A stretch of 64,000 nt of DNA, taken from positions 62,001 to 126,000 of the forward strand of contig NZ_JBHUEE010000009.1 in assembly GCF_042680605.1 (NCBI RefSeq). Direction: 5' to 3'. Position numbers and translations under genes: made by a program. Positions within the stretch are counted from its first letter, which is position 1. Every line of letters begins with the position of its first letter. Below, one piece after another: positions 33,415 to 42,020 of the stretch. The notes below the pieces were generated by a model that searched no databases, was not told the DNA's origin, and saw only the letters and a list, made by a program, of their open reading frames with translations. Source of the DNA: Allobogoriella deserti. GTDB lineage: Bacteria > Actinomycetota > Actinomycetes > Actinomycetales > Actinomycetaceae.

Positions 33415-33436
33415 ACGCTATGCCCGACCACTGACA
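33415..33436 (-). promoter_or_regulatory. RecA-NDp (PafBC-type) promoter of recA
   Basis: Minus strand: TGTCAGTG (33436-33429), 8 nt, TAGCGT (33420-33415), an exact fit to TGTCRGTG-N8-TANNNT. In mycobacteria this is the LexA-independent damage promoter recognised with PafBC. The leader to the recA ATG would be about 95 nt. Confidence 0.8.
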
Positions 33437-33506
33437 TCCGCCCGGATCGGCCGCGTCCCTGTGGACGCGGTGTCACCGACGTCGTCACCTGTGGACGACC
33501 CTACGA

Positions 33507-33520
33507 CGAACGCGTGTTCG
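33507..33520. promoter_or_regulatory. LexA box upstream of recA
   Basis: CGAACGCGTGTTCG is a perfect GAAC-N4-GTTC operator, about 190 bp before the recA ATG and about 70 bp beyond the RecA-NDp element. It implies a second, LexA-controlled recA promoter next to the DUF3046 stop. Confidence 0.88.
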
Positions 33521-33542
33521 ATCCCGAACGCGACACGCCGGA

Positions 33543-33773
33543 TCAGCGCTTCCGGTTCCTCGGGTCGACGCGATGGTGCCACCGGGCGGTCTCGTCCAAA
33601 TCCAGCTCGTTGCACACCGCGTTCCAGACCGTGCGCGGCGGCACGCCCGCCTCGAGCGCCTCGCGGGCCGTCCGGTTCCCGGCTCCCGGAAGAACGAGAT
33701 CCGCCGCGAGCGACCTGCCGTAGGCCTCGCCGAGAACCTCGTCGACGACGTGCCAGAACTCCGAATGCTTCAC
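33543..33773 (-). CDS. DUF3046 family protein
   Basis: Short cytoplasmic protein of unknown function that precedes recA in many actinobacteria. The GTG at 33773 gives 76 residues starting VKHSEFWHVVDEVLGEAYGRSLAADLVL, the conserved family opening, followed by TAREALEAGVPPRTVWNAVCNEL and WHHR. The longer frame upstream runs into the lhr promoter and is rejected. No clear ribosome site is visible. It lies 23 bp from the LexA box, so its transcript may run into recA; alternatively it is independent. Confidence 0.85.
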   Translation of the reverse strand: MKHSEFWHVVDEVLGEAYGRSLAADLVLPGAGNRTAREALEAGVPPRTVWNAVCNELDLDETARWHHRVDPRNRKR

Positions 33774-33832
33774 CCGGCCAGCCTGCCACGCGCGCACGAC
33801 CACGCGGGCCGTGCCGTCTCCCGCCCCGCACC

Positions 33833-33854
33833 TGTCGGAGGCCGGCGGCACAAT
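33833..33854 (+). promoter_or_regulatory. RecA-NDp-like promoter of lhr
   Basis: TGTCGGAG (33833-33840), 8 nt, CACAAT (33849-33854), then 6 nt to the GTG at 33861. It matches TGTCRGTG-N8-TANNNT except T to A in the first block and T to C at the first -10 base, and the spacing implies a leaderless mRNA. Confidence 0.55.
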
Positions 33855-33860
33855 GGCCGG

Positions 33861-36800
33861 GTGGTGCCGTTCCCTGGTGAGTTCTCAGCCGCGACCCGGG
33901 CGTGGTTCACCGACGCCTTCGCCGAACCCACGGCGGCCCAGACGGGGGCGTGGCACGCCGTCGCCTCCGGGGAGCACGCCCTGGTCGTCGCACCCACCGG
34001 ATCGGGCAAAACGCTCGCGGCGTTCCTGTGGGCGGTGGACCAGATGCTCACCGGTGAGGTCCCCGAGCCGGAGCGCCGGTGCCGCGTGGTGTACGTCTCC
34101 CCGCTCAAGGCGTTGGCGGCCGACGTCGAGCGGAACCTGCGTTCCCCGCTCGTCGGTATCGGACAGGCGGCCCAGCGCCTCGGCACCGCCGTCAACGACG
34201 TCCGCGTGGGCGTGCGCACCGGCGACACCCCGGCCGGCGAGCGCCGCCGGATGGCGACCCATCCGCCGGACATCCTCATCACGACGCCGGAGTCCCTGTA
34301 TCTCGTGCTCACGTCCGGGGCGCGCGAGAGCCTGCAGGGCGTGAGCACCGTCATCGTCGACGAGGTCCACGCCGTGGCGGGTACCAAGCGCGGCGCCCAC
34401 CTCGCCGTCAGTCTGGAACGGCTCGACGCCCTGCTGCCCGAGCCCGCCCAGCGCATCGGTCTGTCCGCCACGGTGCGTCCCCCCTCGGCGGTGGCCACCT
34501 TCCTCGCCGGGCACCGTCGACATGACGACGGCGGACGGCACGTGCGGATCGTGCAGCCGCCCTCGGCCAAGCAGCTGCAGGTCGACGTCGTGGTCCCGGT
34601 CGAGGACCTGACGGACCCGACCGCCACACCGCTGCGCTCGGCCGGCCGCCGGGGGGCCGACCCGGCCGAGGAGGGGCCGGACCTGTCGGGGGACGCCGCC
34701 GGGGCGGTGCCGGACGACGGCCCTCGGCAGCCCTCGGTCTGGCCGCACCTGACCGAACGACTCGTCGACCTCATCGAACAGCACCGCTCGACGATCGTGT
34801 TCACCAACGGCCGTCGCACCGCCGAGCGTCTCACCGCCCGGGTCAACGAGGAGTGGCAAGCCCGGCGGGACGAGATCGCCGGGGCCGACCTCGCCGCGCG
34901 CACGGGGGCCGCCTGGGCGGCGGAGGTCCCGGCCCAGTCGGGCACCGCGCTGGGCGTCGCCGAGGACGAGGCGGTGGCCCGCGCGCACCACGGTTCGATG
35001 AGCCGCGAGGAGCGTGTGCGGACCGAGTCGGCGTTGAAGGCCGGCACCTTGCGCGCCGTGATCGCCACCTCCTCGCTGGAGCTGGGCATCGACATGGGCG
35101 CCGTGGATCTCGTGGTCCAGGTCGGCGCACCGCCGTCGGTGGCCGCCGCCCTGCAACGCATCGGGCGAGCCGGACATCAGGTGGGGGCCGTCTCCCACGG
35201 AGTGGTGCTGCCGACCCACCGTGGGGACTTGCTGCCGTCGGCGGTCGCCGCGGCCAGGGCACGGGACGGGCTCATCGAGGAGATCCACGCGCCGTCGAAT
35301 CCTCTCGACGTCCTGGCGCAGCAGATCGTGGCCATGCTTGCCGTCGAGGACCTCCACGTCGACGACGTCGCGGCGCTGGTCCGCCGCGCCGCGCCGTACG
35401 TCACGCTCGGCGAACGGTCCCTGACCGCCGTGCTCGACATGCTCGCCGGACGCTACCCGAGCGAGGACTTCGCCGAGCTGCGACCCCGCATCATCTGGGA
35501 CCGCACGACCGGGATGCTCTCCGCGCGGCCCGGCGCGCTCCGGCTGGCCACCACCTCGGGCGGCACCATCCCCGACCGGGGCCTGTACGGCGTGTTCCTC
35601 GCCGGCGGACCGACGACGGCGGACTCCTCCCCCGACGGTGAGCAGGCGCTGCAGGCGGCCCGCACCGGTGCCGTCACCGCCGCCGCACGCTCGCGTGGCG
35701 GACGGCGCGTCGGCGAGCTGGACGAGGAGATGGTCTACGAGTCCCGCGTCGGCGACACCTTCACCCTTGGCACCTCCACCTGGCGCATCGAGGAGATCAC
35801 GCCGGACCGGGTGCTGGTCAGCCCGGCACCGGGCCAACCCGGGCGACTCCCCTTCTGGAAGGGCGAGAACCCGGGCCGCCCGGTGGAGCTGGGCCGCGCG
35901 CTCGGAGCGCGGACCCGCGAACTTCTCGCCCGCATCGATCAAGCCGACGAGGCGAGTCAGGACGCCGCCGACAGCGCCACGGATCTGCTGCACGCCAGCG
36001 GCCTGGACGACTGGGCTGCCGCGAACCTCATCGGGTACCTGCAGGCCCAACGCGAAGCCACCGGCCGCCTGCCCGACGACCGCACGATCGTGCTCGAGCG
36101 TTTCCGCGACGAACTCGGCGACTGGCGGGTGGTCATCCACTCCCCGTTCGGGGCGCCGGTGCACGCACCGTGGGCGATGGTGCTCGGCGCCCGGCTACGC
36201 GAGGCCACCGGCATGGACGTGCAGGCCGCACCGAGCGACGACGGCATCGTCCTGCGATTGCCCGACACGGGCGAGGACGCGAGTCCGCTGGATCCCGCCT
36301 CGATCGTGCTCGATCCTGCCGAGGTCAACGACCTCGTCGTGGCCGCGTTGTCGGGGTCGGCGCACTTCGCGGCACGGTTCCGTGAGGCTGCCGCGCGCTC
36401 GCTCCTACTGCCACGGCGGCGCCCGGACCGCCGTCAGCCGCTCTGGCAGCAGCGTCATCGGAGCGCGCAGCTGCTCTCGGTCGCCTCGGCTCATCCGGAT
36501 TTCCCGGTGGTGCTGGAGGCGGTGCGGGAGTGTCTCCAGGACGACTTCGACGTACCGGCGCTCGTCGACCTCATGACGGCTGTCGCGCGACGCGAGGTGC
36601 GCCTCGTCGAGGTGACGACGTCGGCGCCGTCACCGTACGCGCGCTCCTTGCTGATGGGCTACGTCGCCCATTTCCTCTACGACGACGACGCCCCGCTCGC
36701 CGAACGCCGCGCAGCCGCCCTGGCCCTGGATCCCGCGTTGCTGGCCGAGCTCGTCGGCTCCGACCTGGGTGACCTGGCCGACCTGCTCGATCCGGAGGCG

Positions 36801-38753
36801 GTGGCCGAGGTGGCCGCAGCCGTCGGCCTGCGCACCGAGGTCACGCGCGCCAAGGACGCCGAAGGGGTCGTGGATCTGGTGCGCCGCCTGGGCCCGGTCA
36901 CGGCCACCGACGTCGCCGAGCGTGTCACCGAGCCGGCACGCGTGGACGGCTGGCTCGAGGAGCTCGCGGCCGCTCGGCGCCTGCTGTCCGTACGAGTCGC
37001 CGGCGAGACACAGTGGGCGGTCTACGAGGACGCGGCACGGCTGCGGGACGCCCTCGGGACCGCCCTGCCGCCGGGTCTGCCGGAGGCCGTGCTCGAGCCG
37101 GTCGCGGACCCGCTGGGTGACCTGCTCCGTCGCCACGCTCGCACCCACGGACCGTTCACCGCGCCGCAGGTGGCGGAGCGGTTCGGGGTCGCGGTGGGGG
37201 CCGTGCACGCGGGACTGGCCGAGCTCGTCCGCACCGGCATTCTCGTCGAGGGGCGCCTGGACCCGTCCGGTTCCGCCGACGTCGTCGACTACTGCGACGC
37301 CGAGGTGATGCGCCGGATCCGGCGCCGGTCCCTGTCCCGGCTGCGCAGCGAGGTCGAGCCGGTGCCTGCGCGCACGCTGGGTGTCTTCGCGCCACGGTGG
37401 CAGCACGTGGCCGCGGCCGGCAGCCGGCCCGAGCTGCACGGGACCGACGGCCTGCTCACGGTGGTCGACCAGCTCGCCGGAGCCCTGGTGCCCGCCTCGG
37501 CACTGGAGTCGCTGGTGCTGCCGGCGCGGGTCCGCGACTACCACCCCGGGATGCTGGACGAGCTGACCGCGTCCGGCGAGGTGATCTGGGCCGGCGGCGG
37601 TGCGCTGCCGGGGGTGGACGGGCTCGTCACGCTCCTCCCGGTGGACGCCGTCGAGGACCTCGCTCCCCGGGCGCAGGAGGCTGACGCCACGCCGCTGCAC
37701 GACCACCTGCTCTCGGTTCTCGCCTCCGGCGGTGGACGGTTCTTCCGTGATCTCGTGCCGTCGGAGGCGGTCGGCGGCGACGGCCGGGGCCACGGCGAGC
37801 GCCCCGAGGAGGTGCTCGAGGCGCTGTGGGATCTCGTGTGGGCGGGACGGGTCACGAACGACACGCTGGCGCCGGTCCGGGCTCGACTGGGCGGCGGCAG
37901 GCCGGCGCACGCGACGAAGGCGCCGGCGGCACGGCCACGCGCAGTGCGGTCGGGGTTGCGGCGCGGCTCGCTGAGCCGGGCGGGCCTCGCCGCTGCCGGC
38001 GCTCGCCCGGTCTCGACCGTCAACCTGCCGGCGGCCGCCGGGCGGTGGTCGCTACTCCCCGGGCCGCCGGTCGAGCCGAATCAGACCGCCCGGACCGAGC
38101 GTGTGGCCGCGAGGACGGCGGCACTGCTGGAACGGCACGGGGTGCTGGTACGCGGGGCGGCAGGTCTCGAGGACGTCGGTTTCGGCGACGCCTATCAGGT
38201 GCTGCGGCGGCTGGAGGAATCCGGCCAGGTCCGGCGCGGGTACCTCGTCGAGGGACTCGGCGCCGCTCAGTTCGCCCTGCCCGACGTGGTGGACCGACTG
38301 CGTTCGGACGCCGCCGCATCGGCAGCGCGCCGTGAGAACGCCGCCGAGCCGCGTGTCCATGTCCTCGCGGCGACCGATCCGGCGAATCCGTACGGTGCGG
38401 CGCTCGCCTGGCCACCGGCCGGGCCTGATCGGGGCGGCGGCGACGGGCACCGGCCGGGACGCAAAGCCGGCGCCGTCGTCGTGCTGACCGACGGTGAACT
38501 CGCGCTGTACATCGAACGTGGCGGCCGGAGCTTGCTGTCGTTCACCAACGACGCCGCCATCCTGACGGCCGCCACCCGCGCGCTCGCCGAGATCGCGACC
38601 TCCGGGACGCTCGGGTCGCTGACGCTCCGCCGCATCGACGGCGTACCGGCGCTGCAGCATGACGGCCCGCTGGCCGGTGCCCTGCGGGACGCCGGGTTCG
38701 GGCCCACGCCGCAGGGGCTGCGGTTGCGCGGCGCGTCGCTCGCCGGCCGGTGA
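33861..38753 (+). CDS. lhr: Large ATP-dependent helicase Lhr
   Basis: Long-form Lhr, a 3'-5' superfamily 2 helicase linked to DNA-crosslink and damage repair in actinobacteria. The 1630 residues carry Walker A APTGSGKT (44-51), DEVH (167-170), LSATVRPPS, TNGRRTAERL, HHGSMSREER, ATSSLELGIDMG and QRIGRAGHQ. The Lhr-specific winged-helix and beta-barrel modules and a long C-terminal half (Lhr-CTD) follow. The open frame reaches 96 codons further upstream, but GTG at 33861 fits the family start and the promoter. The gene is divergent from DUF3046-recA and shares their damage-type control. Confidence 0.93.
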   Translation: MVPFPGEFSAATRAWFTDAFAEPTAAQTGAWHAVASGEHALVVAPTGSGKTLAAFLWAVDQMLTGEVPEPERRCRVVYVSPLKALAADVERNLRSPLVGIGQAAQRLGTAVNDVRVGVRTGDTPAGERRRMATHPPDILITTPESLYLVLTSGARESLQGVSTVIVDEVHAVAGTKRGAHLAVSLERLDALLPEPAQRIGLSATVRPPSAVATFLAGHRRHDDGGRHVRIVQPPSAKQLQVDVVVPVEDLTDPTATPLRSAGRRGADPAEEGPDLSGDAAGAVPDDGPRQPSVWPHLTERLVDLIEQHRSTIVFTNGRRTAERLTARVNEEWQARRDEIAGADLAARTGAAWAAEVPAQSGTALGVAEDEAVARAHHGSMSREERVRTESALKAGTLRAVIATSSLELGIDMGAVDLVVQVGAPPSVAAALQRIGRAGHQVGAVSHGVVLPTHRGDLLPSAVAAARARDGLIEEIHAPSNPLDVLAQQIVAMLAVEDLHVDDVAALVRRAAPYVTLGERSLTAVLDMLAGRYPSEDFAELRPRIIWDRTTGMLSARPGALRLATTSGGTIPDRGLYGVFLAGGPTTADSSPDGEQALQAARTGAVTAAARSRGGRRVGELDEEMVYESRVGDTFTLGTSTWRIEEITPDRVLVSPAPGQPGRLPFWKGENPGRPVELGRALGARTRELLARIDQADEASQDAADSATDLLHASGLDDWAAANLIGYLQAQREATGRLPDDRTIVLERFRDELGDWRVVIHSPFGAPVHAPWAMVLGARLREATGMDVQAAPSDDGIVLRLPDTGEDASPLDPASIVLDPAEVNDLVVAALSGSAHFAARFREAAARSLLLPRRRPDRRQPLWQQRHRSAQLLSVASAHPDFPVVLEAVRECLQDDFDVPALVDLMTAVARREVRLVEVTTSAPSPYARSLLMGYVAHFLYDDDAPLAERRAAALALDPALLAELVGSDLGDLADLLDPEAVAEVAAAVGLRTEVTRAKDAEGVVDLVRRLGPVTATDVAERVTEPARVDGWLEELAAARRLLSVRVAGETQWAVYEDAARLRDALGTALPPGLPEAVLEPVADPLGDLLRRHARTHGPFTAPQVAERFGVAVGAVHAGLAELVRTGILVEGRLDPSGSADVVDYCDAEVMRRIRRRSLSRLRSEVEPVPARTLGVFAPRWQHVAAAGSRPELHGTDGLLTVVDQLAGALVPASALESLVLPARVRDYHPGMLDELTASGEVIWAGGGALPGVDGLVTLLPVDAVEDLAPRAQEADATPLHDHLLSVLASGGGRFFRDLVPSEAVGGDGRGHGERPEEVLEALWDLVWAGRVTNDTLAPVRARLGGGRPAHATKAPAARPRAVRSGLRRGSLSRAGLAAAGARPVSTVNLPAAAGRWSLLPGPPVEPNQTARTERVAARTAALLERHGVLVRGAAGLEDVGFGDAYQVLRRLEESGQVRRGYLVEGLGAAQFALPDVVDRLRSDAAASAARRENAAEPRVHVLAATDPANPYGAALAWPPAGPDRGGGDGHRPGRKAGAVVVLTDGELALYIERGGRSLLSFTNDAAILTAATRALAEIATSGTLGSLTLRRIDGVPALQHDGPLAGALRDAGFGPTPQGLRLRGASLAGR

Positions 38754-38911
38754 TGCGCACCGCACGCGAGCGACGGAGCGTTCGGCCGGGTGGTCGACGG
38801 CCATGACGAGACGGCGGTCGATCGATACGGACTCTTGGCGTCTGCAACCAGATGTGGTTCGTTGGACACGCAGGCCCACATCCGACAGGAACACCGAGAA
38901 GGAGGACAGAG

Positions 38912-39271
38912 ATGGGACATCGGAGGATGAGCTTCGGTCTGTGGGCGATCGCGCTGGCCGCGGGACTGACCGCCGCGGTGCCGGGAACGGCCTCGGCCGA
39001 CGAACCGGCCGAGACGGCCGCTCAGCCCACGGCGCAGGGGTGCGGGAAGGTCATCACGCAACCCGGCGCGGGCGAAACCCGGTACTGGTGGCACAACTGC
39101 AGAGACGGGTACGGAGGCGACTACGTCGAGGTCGACATCATCTGGCTGCCGGACAAGTACTACTGCGTCCCACCCGGCCAGACGTGGAACATGGGCAGCT
39201 CCTGGGCGATGGGGCCACAACTCGGCAACGTCCGCGACGTCTCATTGGTGAAGACGGACTGCCCGTACTGA
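38912..39271 (+). CDS. Small secreted four-cysteine protein (DUF6355-like)
   Basis: The ATG at 38912 has GGAGGAC upstream and gives 119 residues. A Sec signal peptide (about 1-30) ends near GTASA before DEPAET. The mature part of about 90 residues has four cysteines (QGCGK, HNCRD, YYCVP, TDCPY), suggesting two disulfides, plus many Trp/Tyr/Gly residues (ETRYWWHNC). The spacing resembles DUF6355, a small actinobacterial secreted family associated by name with natural-product loci; this match is from memory and uncertain. No partner gene is adjacent. A short inverted repeat (GCCGAG/CTCGGC) follows the stop. Confidence 0.65.
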   Translation: MGHRRMSFGLWAIALAAGLTAAVPGTASADEPAETAAQPTAQGCGKVITQPGAGETRYWWHNCRDGYGGDYVEVDIIWLPDKYYCVPPGQTWNMGSSWAMGPQLGNVRDVSLVKTDCPY

Positions 39272-39346
39272 GCCCCGCGGGCCGAGTCTCGGCAGCCCGG
39301 TCGCCACCCCCCGGGCGCGGCGACCTCACCTGCCCGCGGTGCCGTC

Positions 39347-39352
39347 TACCCT
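39347..39352 (+). promoter_or_regulatory. -10 box of a probable leaderless promoter (aroD)
   Basis: TACCCT, 6 nt, then GTG at 39359 with no ribosome site. Confidence 0.55.
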
Positions 39353-39358
39353 GCCCGG

Positions 39359-40120
39359 GTGAGAACCGTTGCGGTGAAGAACCTCGTCCTCGGCACACCG
39401 GGCGCGCCACCGGCCGTGATCGTTCCCGTGTTCGCCGGCGAGCTCGCCGAGATCCTCGCGCAGGCGGCCGCGCTGCCGGCCGGCGTCGACGTCGTCGAGT
39501 GGCGGGTCGACCACCTGAACGGGCACGAGGACCACGAGAGGGTGCGCGCGGCCGCCCGCGAGATCGCCGAGGCGCTTCCCGGTCTCCCGCTGCTCGCCAC
39601 CGTGCGTACCCGTCCCGAGGGTGGGCGCGCGACGATGAGCGACCGCGACTACGTCGACCTCATCGCGACCCTCGCGGCGACCGAGGGCGTGGACATGGTC
39701 GATGTCGAGCACGCCCGGTCCCGAGCCGTGCAGGCGGTCACTGCGGCACACGCCGGGGGCGCAGCGGTGGTCGTCTCGATGCACGAGCTCGGCGACACAC
39801 CGTCCGCGGCGATGATGCGCGCGCGGCTACGGGCGATGGCCGAGGCCGGGGGCGACATCGTCAAACTCGCGGTGACCCCGCACGAGGAGTCCGACGTGCT
39901 GGCCCTGCTGGAGGCGACGAGCCGGTGGCGGCGCGAGGCGGAGGTTCCTGCGATCACGATGGCGATGGGGCGCCTGGGCGTGGTGACGCGGCTGGTCGGC
40001 CATCTCTTCGGCTCGGCCGCCACGTTCGCCGCGGTGGGCCGCGAGTCGGCGCCGGGTCAGCCCGACCTCGCCGACCTGCGCGGCGTGCTCGACGCCGTCG
40101 CTCGGGTGACCGAGGGCTGA
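39359..40120 (+). CDS. aroD: 3-dehydroquinate dehydratase, class I
   Basis: Class I (Schiff-base) enzyme converting 3-dehydroquinate to 3-dehydroshikimate. The 253 residues contain VVEWRVDHL (Glu47, Asp51), the catalytic histidine His142 in SMHELGDTP and the Schiff-base lysine Lys169 in DIVKLAVTP, close to E. coli His143/Lys170. Most actinobacteria use the unrelated class II AroQ for biosynthesis. This may therefore be the biosynthetic enzyme here or serve quinate/shikimate catabolism; no other aro or qui gene is nearby. nei follows after one base, so the two form an operon. Confidence 0.92.
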   Translation: MRTVAVKNLVLGTPGAPPAVIVPVFAGELAEILAQAAALPAGVDVVEWRVDHLNGHEDHERVRAAAREIAEALPGLPLLATVRTRPEGGRATMSDRDYVDLIATLAATEGVDMVDVEHARSRAVQAVTAAHAGGAAVVVSMHELGDTPSAAMMRARLRAMAEAGGDIVKLAVTPHEESDVLALLEATSRWRREAEVPAITMAMGRLGVVTRLVGHLFGSAATFAAVGRESAPGQPDLADLRGVLDAVARVTEG

Positions 40121-40121
40121 C

Positions 40122-40919
40122 GTGCCCGAGGGTGACATCGTCGTGCGGGTCGCTCGCCGCCTCGACGCCGCGCTCGCCGGTCAACGGCTCACCCGCGCCG
40201 AGCTGCGGTGGCCGGATCTCGGCGGCACGGACCTCACCGGTGCCGTCGTGGTCGGGCACGGCACCTACGGAAAGCATCTGCTCACCCGGCTCGAGGACGG
40301 CCGCACCCTGCACACGCACCTGCGGATGGAAGGCCGCTGGCGGTTGATCCGCACCGCGGACATCTCGAGCGGCCGGAACCGCGCCGACCGTTCGCCCTAC
40401 GTCCGTGCGATCCTCGGCACCGACCGGTGGACAGCGCTCGGGTTCGACCTGGGGATGATGGACCTGCTGGCGACCGAGGCCGAATCCCGGATTCTCGGCC
40501 ACCTCGGCCCGGACGTCCTGGCGGCCTCCCTCGACGCCGACGCGGCGGCGGCACGGATCCTCGCCCAGGAGACCCGGCCGATCGCCGAAGCGCTGCTGGA
40601 CCAGACGGTGCTCGCCGGTCTCGGCACGATCTACACGGCCGAGACGCTGTGGGCTCACCGGATCTGGCCGTGGGCGCCGTCGTCATCCGTGGGGGAGCTC
40701 GCGCCAGAACTCGTCCTGACCGCGCGCCGGCTCATGCAACGCTCGGCCGACGCTCGCACCCCGACCGCAACCGGGGACGAACGTCGCACGTCGAACGTCC
40801 ATGACCGAGAGCGCCGGCCGTGCCCGCGGTGCGGAACGCCGGTGCGCCGCGCCATGGCCGGACCCGCGCCGCGGGAGCGTCAGATCTTCTTCTGCCCGGC
40901 GTGCCAGTCACCCGGCTGA
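40122..40919 (+). CDS. nei: DNA glycosylase / AP lyase, Fpg-Nei family (Nei type)
   Basis: Bifunctional base-excision repair enzyme for oxidised bases. The 265 residues begin (M)PEGDIVVRVARRLDAAL; Pro2 and Glu3 are the catalytic residues, and MPEGD rather than MPELPE marks the Nei side. The catalytic-lysine segment GTYGKHLL and HTHLRMEGRW follow, then the H2TH domain (LDQTVLAGLGTIYTAETLW). The C-terminal zinc finger has ligands CPRC...CPAC. The GTG start is one base after the aroD stop. No damage promoter of its own is visible, and a 15-bp terminator stem lies beyond the stop. Confidence 0.92.
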   Translation: MPEGDIVVRVARRLDAALAGQRLTRAELRWPDLGGTDLTGAVVVGHGTYGKHLLTRLEDGRTLHTHLRMEGRWRLIRTADISSGRNRADRSPYVRAILGTDRWTALGFDLGMMDLLATEAESRILGHLGPDVLAASLDADAAAARILAQETRPIAEALLDQTVLAGLGTIYTAETLWAHRIWPWAPSSSVGELAPELVLTARRLMQRSADARTPTATGDERRTSNVHDRERRPCPRCGTPVRRAMAGPAPRERQIFFCPACQSPG

Positions 40920-40976
40920 GGCTCGGGCAGCCGGACCCGGCAGTCCGATCGGACCGGGCACGAGACCTCACGACGA

Positions 40977-41010
40977 CGAGCGCCGCGAGCCGGCTGGCTC
41001 GCGGCGCTCG
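40977..41010. terminator. Bidirectional terminator between nei and clgR
   Basis: A perfect 15-bp stem, 40977-40991 with 41-kb arm 40996-41010 and a GGCT loop, lies between convergent genes (nei stop 40919, clgR stop 41033). Confidence 0.88.
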
Positions 41011-41032
41011 TGTTCGGCCGGTACGTGCGCGG

Positions 41033-41341
41033 TCAGCCGACCGGCGTGAGCAGGTCGGGCTCGCGGCGCAGCAGCTCGTCCGGAACGGTGTCGGGCACGT
41101 GCACGCCCTCGATGACCGCAACCCGGTCCGAGACGGCGCGCAGCACGAAGCTGAGGGGGATGTTGAGGGCCTCGCAGATGGAGGCGAGGAGCTCGGACGA
41201 GGCTTCCTTCTGGCCGCGCTCGACCTCGCTCAGGTAGCCCAGCGAGACCCGTGCCGCAGACGAGACCTCACGCAGGGTCCGGCCCTGACGCTGGCGAGCC
41301 TCGCGGAGCACGTCTCCGATCTCACGGCGGAGCGAAATCAT
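41033..41341 (-). CDS. clgR: XRE-family regulator, ClgR-like
   Basis: Helix-turn-helix activator; ClgR in Corynebacterium and Mycobacterium turns on clpP1P2, clpC and other proteostasis genes and is itself degraded by ClpP. The ATG at 41341, with GGAGG, gives 102 residues starting MISLRREIGDVLREARQRQ. The HTH is TLREVSSAARVSLGYLSEVERGQKEASSELLASICEAL, nearly diagnostic of ClgR. The C-terminus (VAVIEGVHVPDTVPDELLRR) is short, with no second domain. Its position next to cinA and pgsA matches the mycobacterial clgR locus. No clear ClgR operator (CGC-N5-GCG) was found upstream. Confidence 0.88.
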   Translation of the reverse strand: MISLRREIGDVLREARQRQGRTLREVSSAARVSLGYLSEVERGQKEASSELLASICEALNIPLSFVLRAVSDRVAVIEGVHVPDTVPDELLRREPDLLTPVG

Positions 41342-41549
41342 CGTGCTGCCCTCCTCCCCGGCCCGGTTGGGCGCTGTCGTCCTACCGTACCCCGGACGCG
41401 GGGTCTGCCGCGGCGTGGATCGCACGGTCGGACGTCCTTGAGGGCGGCGCAGAGTGATCTCTTCGCCGCTGTCGATGTACCTGGTCGTGATCATCACTGT
41501 GGTCAACGCGATGGCGCGGCGGGATGTTCCCGTCGCACCGCGAGTTGGC

Positions 41550-42020
41550 TCACGTCAGGAGGACGTCGCCGACAAGGGCGAGCGCGACGGCGACCACGGC
41601 GGCTCGGATGTGCGGTCGCGTCCCGGCCAACCGCAGGGGCCGCACTGCGGTGCGGTCGGGCCCGAGCGCAGCGACATAGGCCGTCCCGGCCGGCCGCCCG
41701 TCCGCGGGTCCCGGCCCGGCGACGCCGGTGGTGGCGAGGGCGTAGTCGCTGCCGAGGAGCCGGCCCGCTCCCGCGGCCATCTGCCGTGCCACCTCCGGAT
41801 GGACCGGCCCGCAGCGCGCGAGCAGGTCGGCGTCGACGTCGAGCAGTCCCGACTTCAGGTCGGTGGCGTAGGCGACGAGGCCGCCGCGCAGGACGGCCGA
41901 GGCACCGGGCACCGCCACCAGCGCCGCCGTGAGGGAACCGCCGGTGAGCGACTCGGCGACGGCGAGGCTGCCACCGCGGGCGCTCAGGTCCGCGACGACG
42001 CGGGTGGCCGCCGGATTCAC
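41550..42020 (-). CDS. CinA C-terminal domain protein (nicotinamide-nucleotide amidase, PncC-like)
   Basis: Single-domain CinA/PncC relative that deamidates NMN to nicotinate mononucleotide in pyridine-nucleotide recycling. The GTG at 42020 gives 156 residues. Family marks are LAVAESLTGGSLTAALVAVPGASAVLRGGLVAYATDLK, GPVHPEVARQMAAGA and ALATTGVAGPGPADGRPAGTAYVA. The N-terminal MoCF-like domain of full CinA is absent, as usual in this group. Its GTGA start overlaps the pgsA stop, so it is coupled to pgsA; clgR lies 208 nt downstream. Confidence 0.92.
   Translation of the reverse strand: MNPAATRVVADLSARGGSLAVAESLTGGSLTAALVAVPGASAVLRGGLVAYATDLKSGLLDVDADLLARCGPVHPEVARQMAAGAGRLLGSDYALATTGVAGPGPADGRPAGTAYVAALGPDRTAVRPLRLAGTRPHIRAAVVAVALALVGDVLLT

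Noticed and set aside
33573..33860. N-terminal extension of Lhr by 96 codons
   Set aside because: It overlaps the DUF3046 gene and the promoter-like element at 33833-33854; the helicase domain begins immediately after GTG 33861.
38659..40347. A 562-codon frame overlapping lhr, the secreted protein and aroD
   Set aside because: It crosses three better supported genes in other frames and has no motif or signal.
41530..41545. ClgR operator upstream of clgR (TCGCACCGCGA)
   Set aside because: The half-sites are 3 bp apart, not the 5 bp of known ClgR boxes, and the place is closer to cinA's end than to the clgR promoter.
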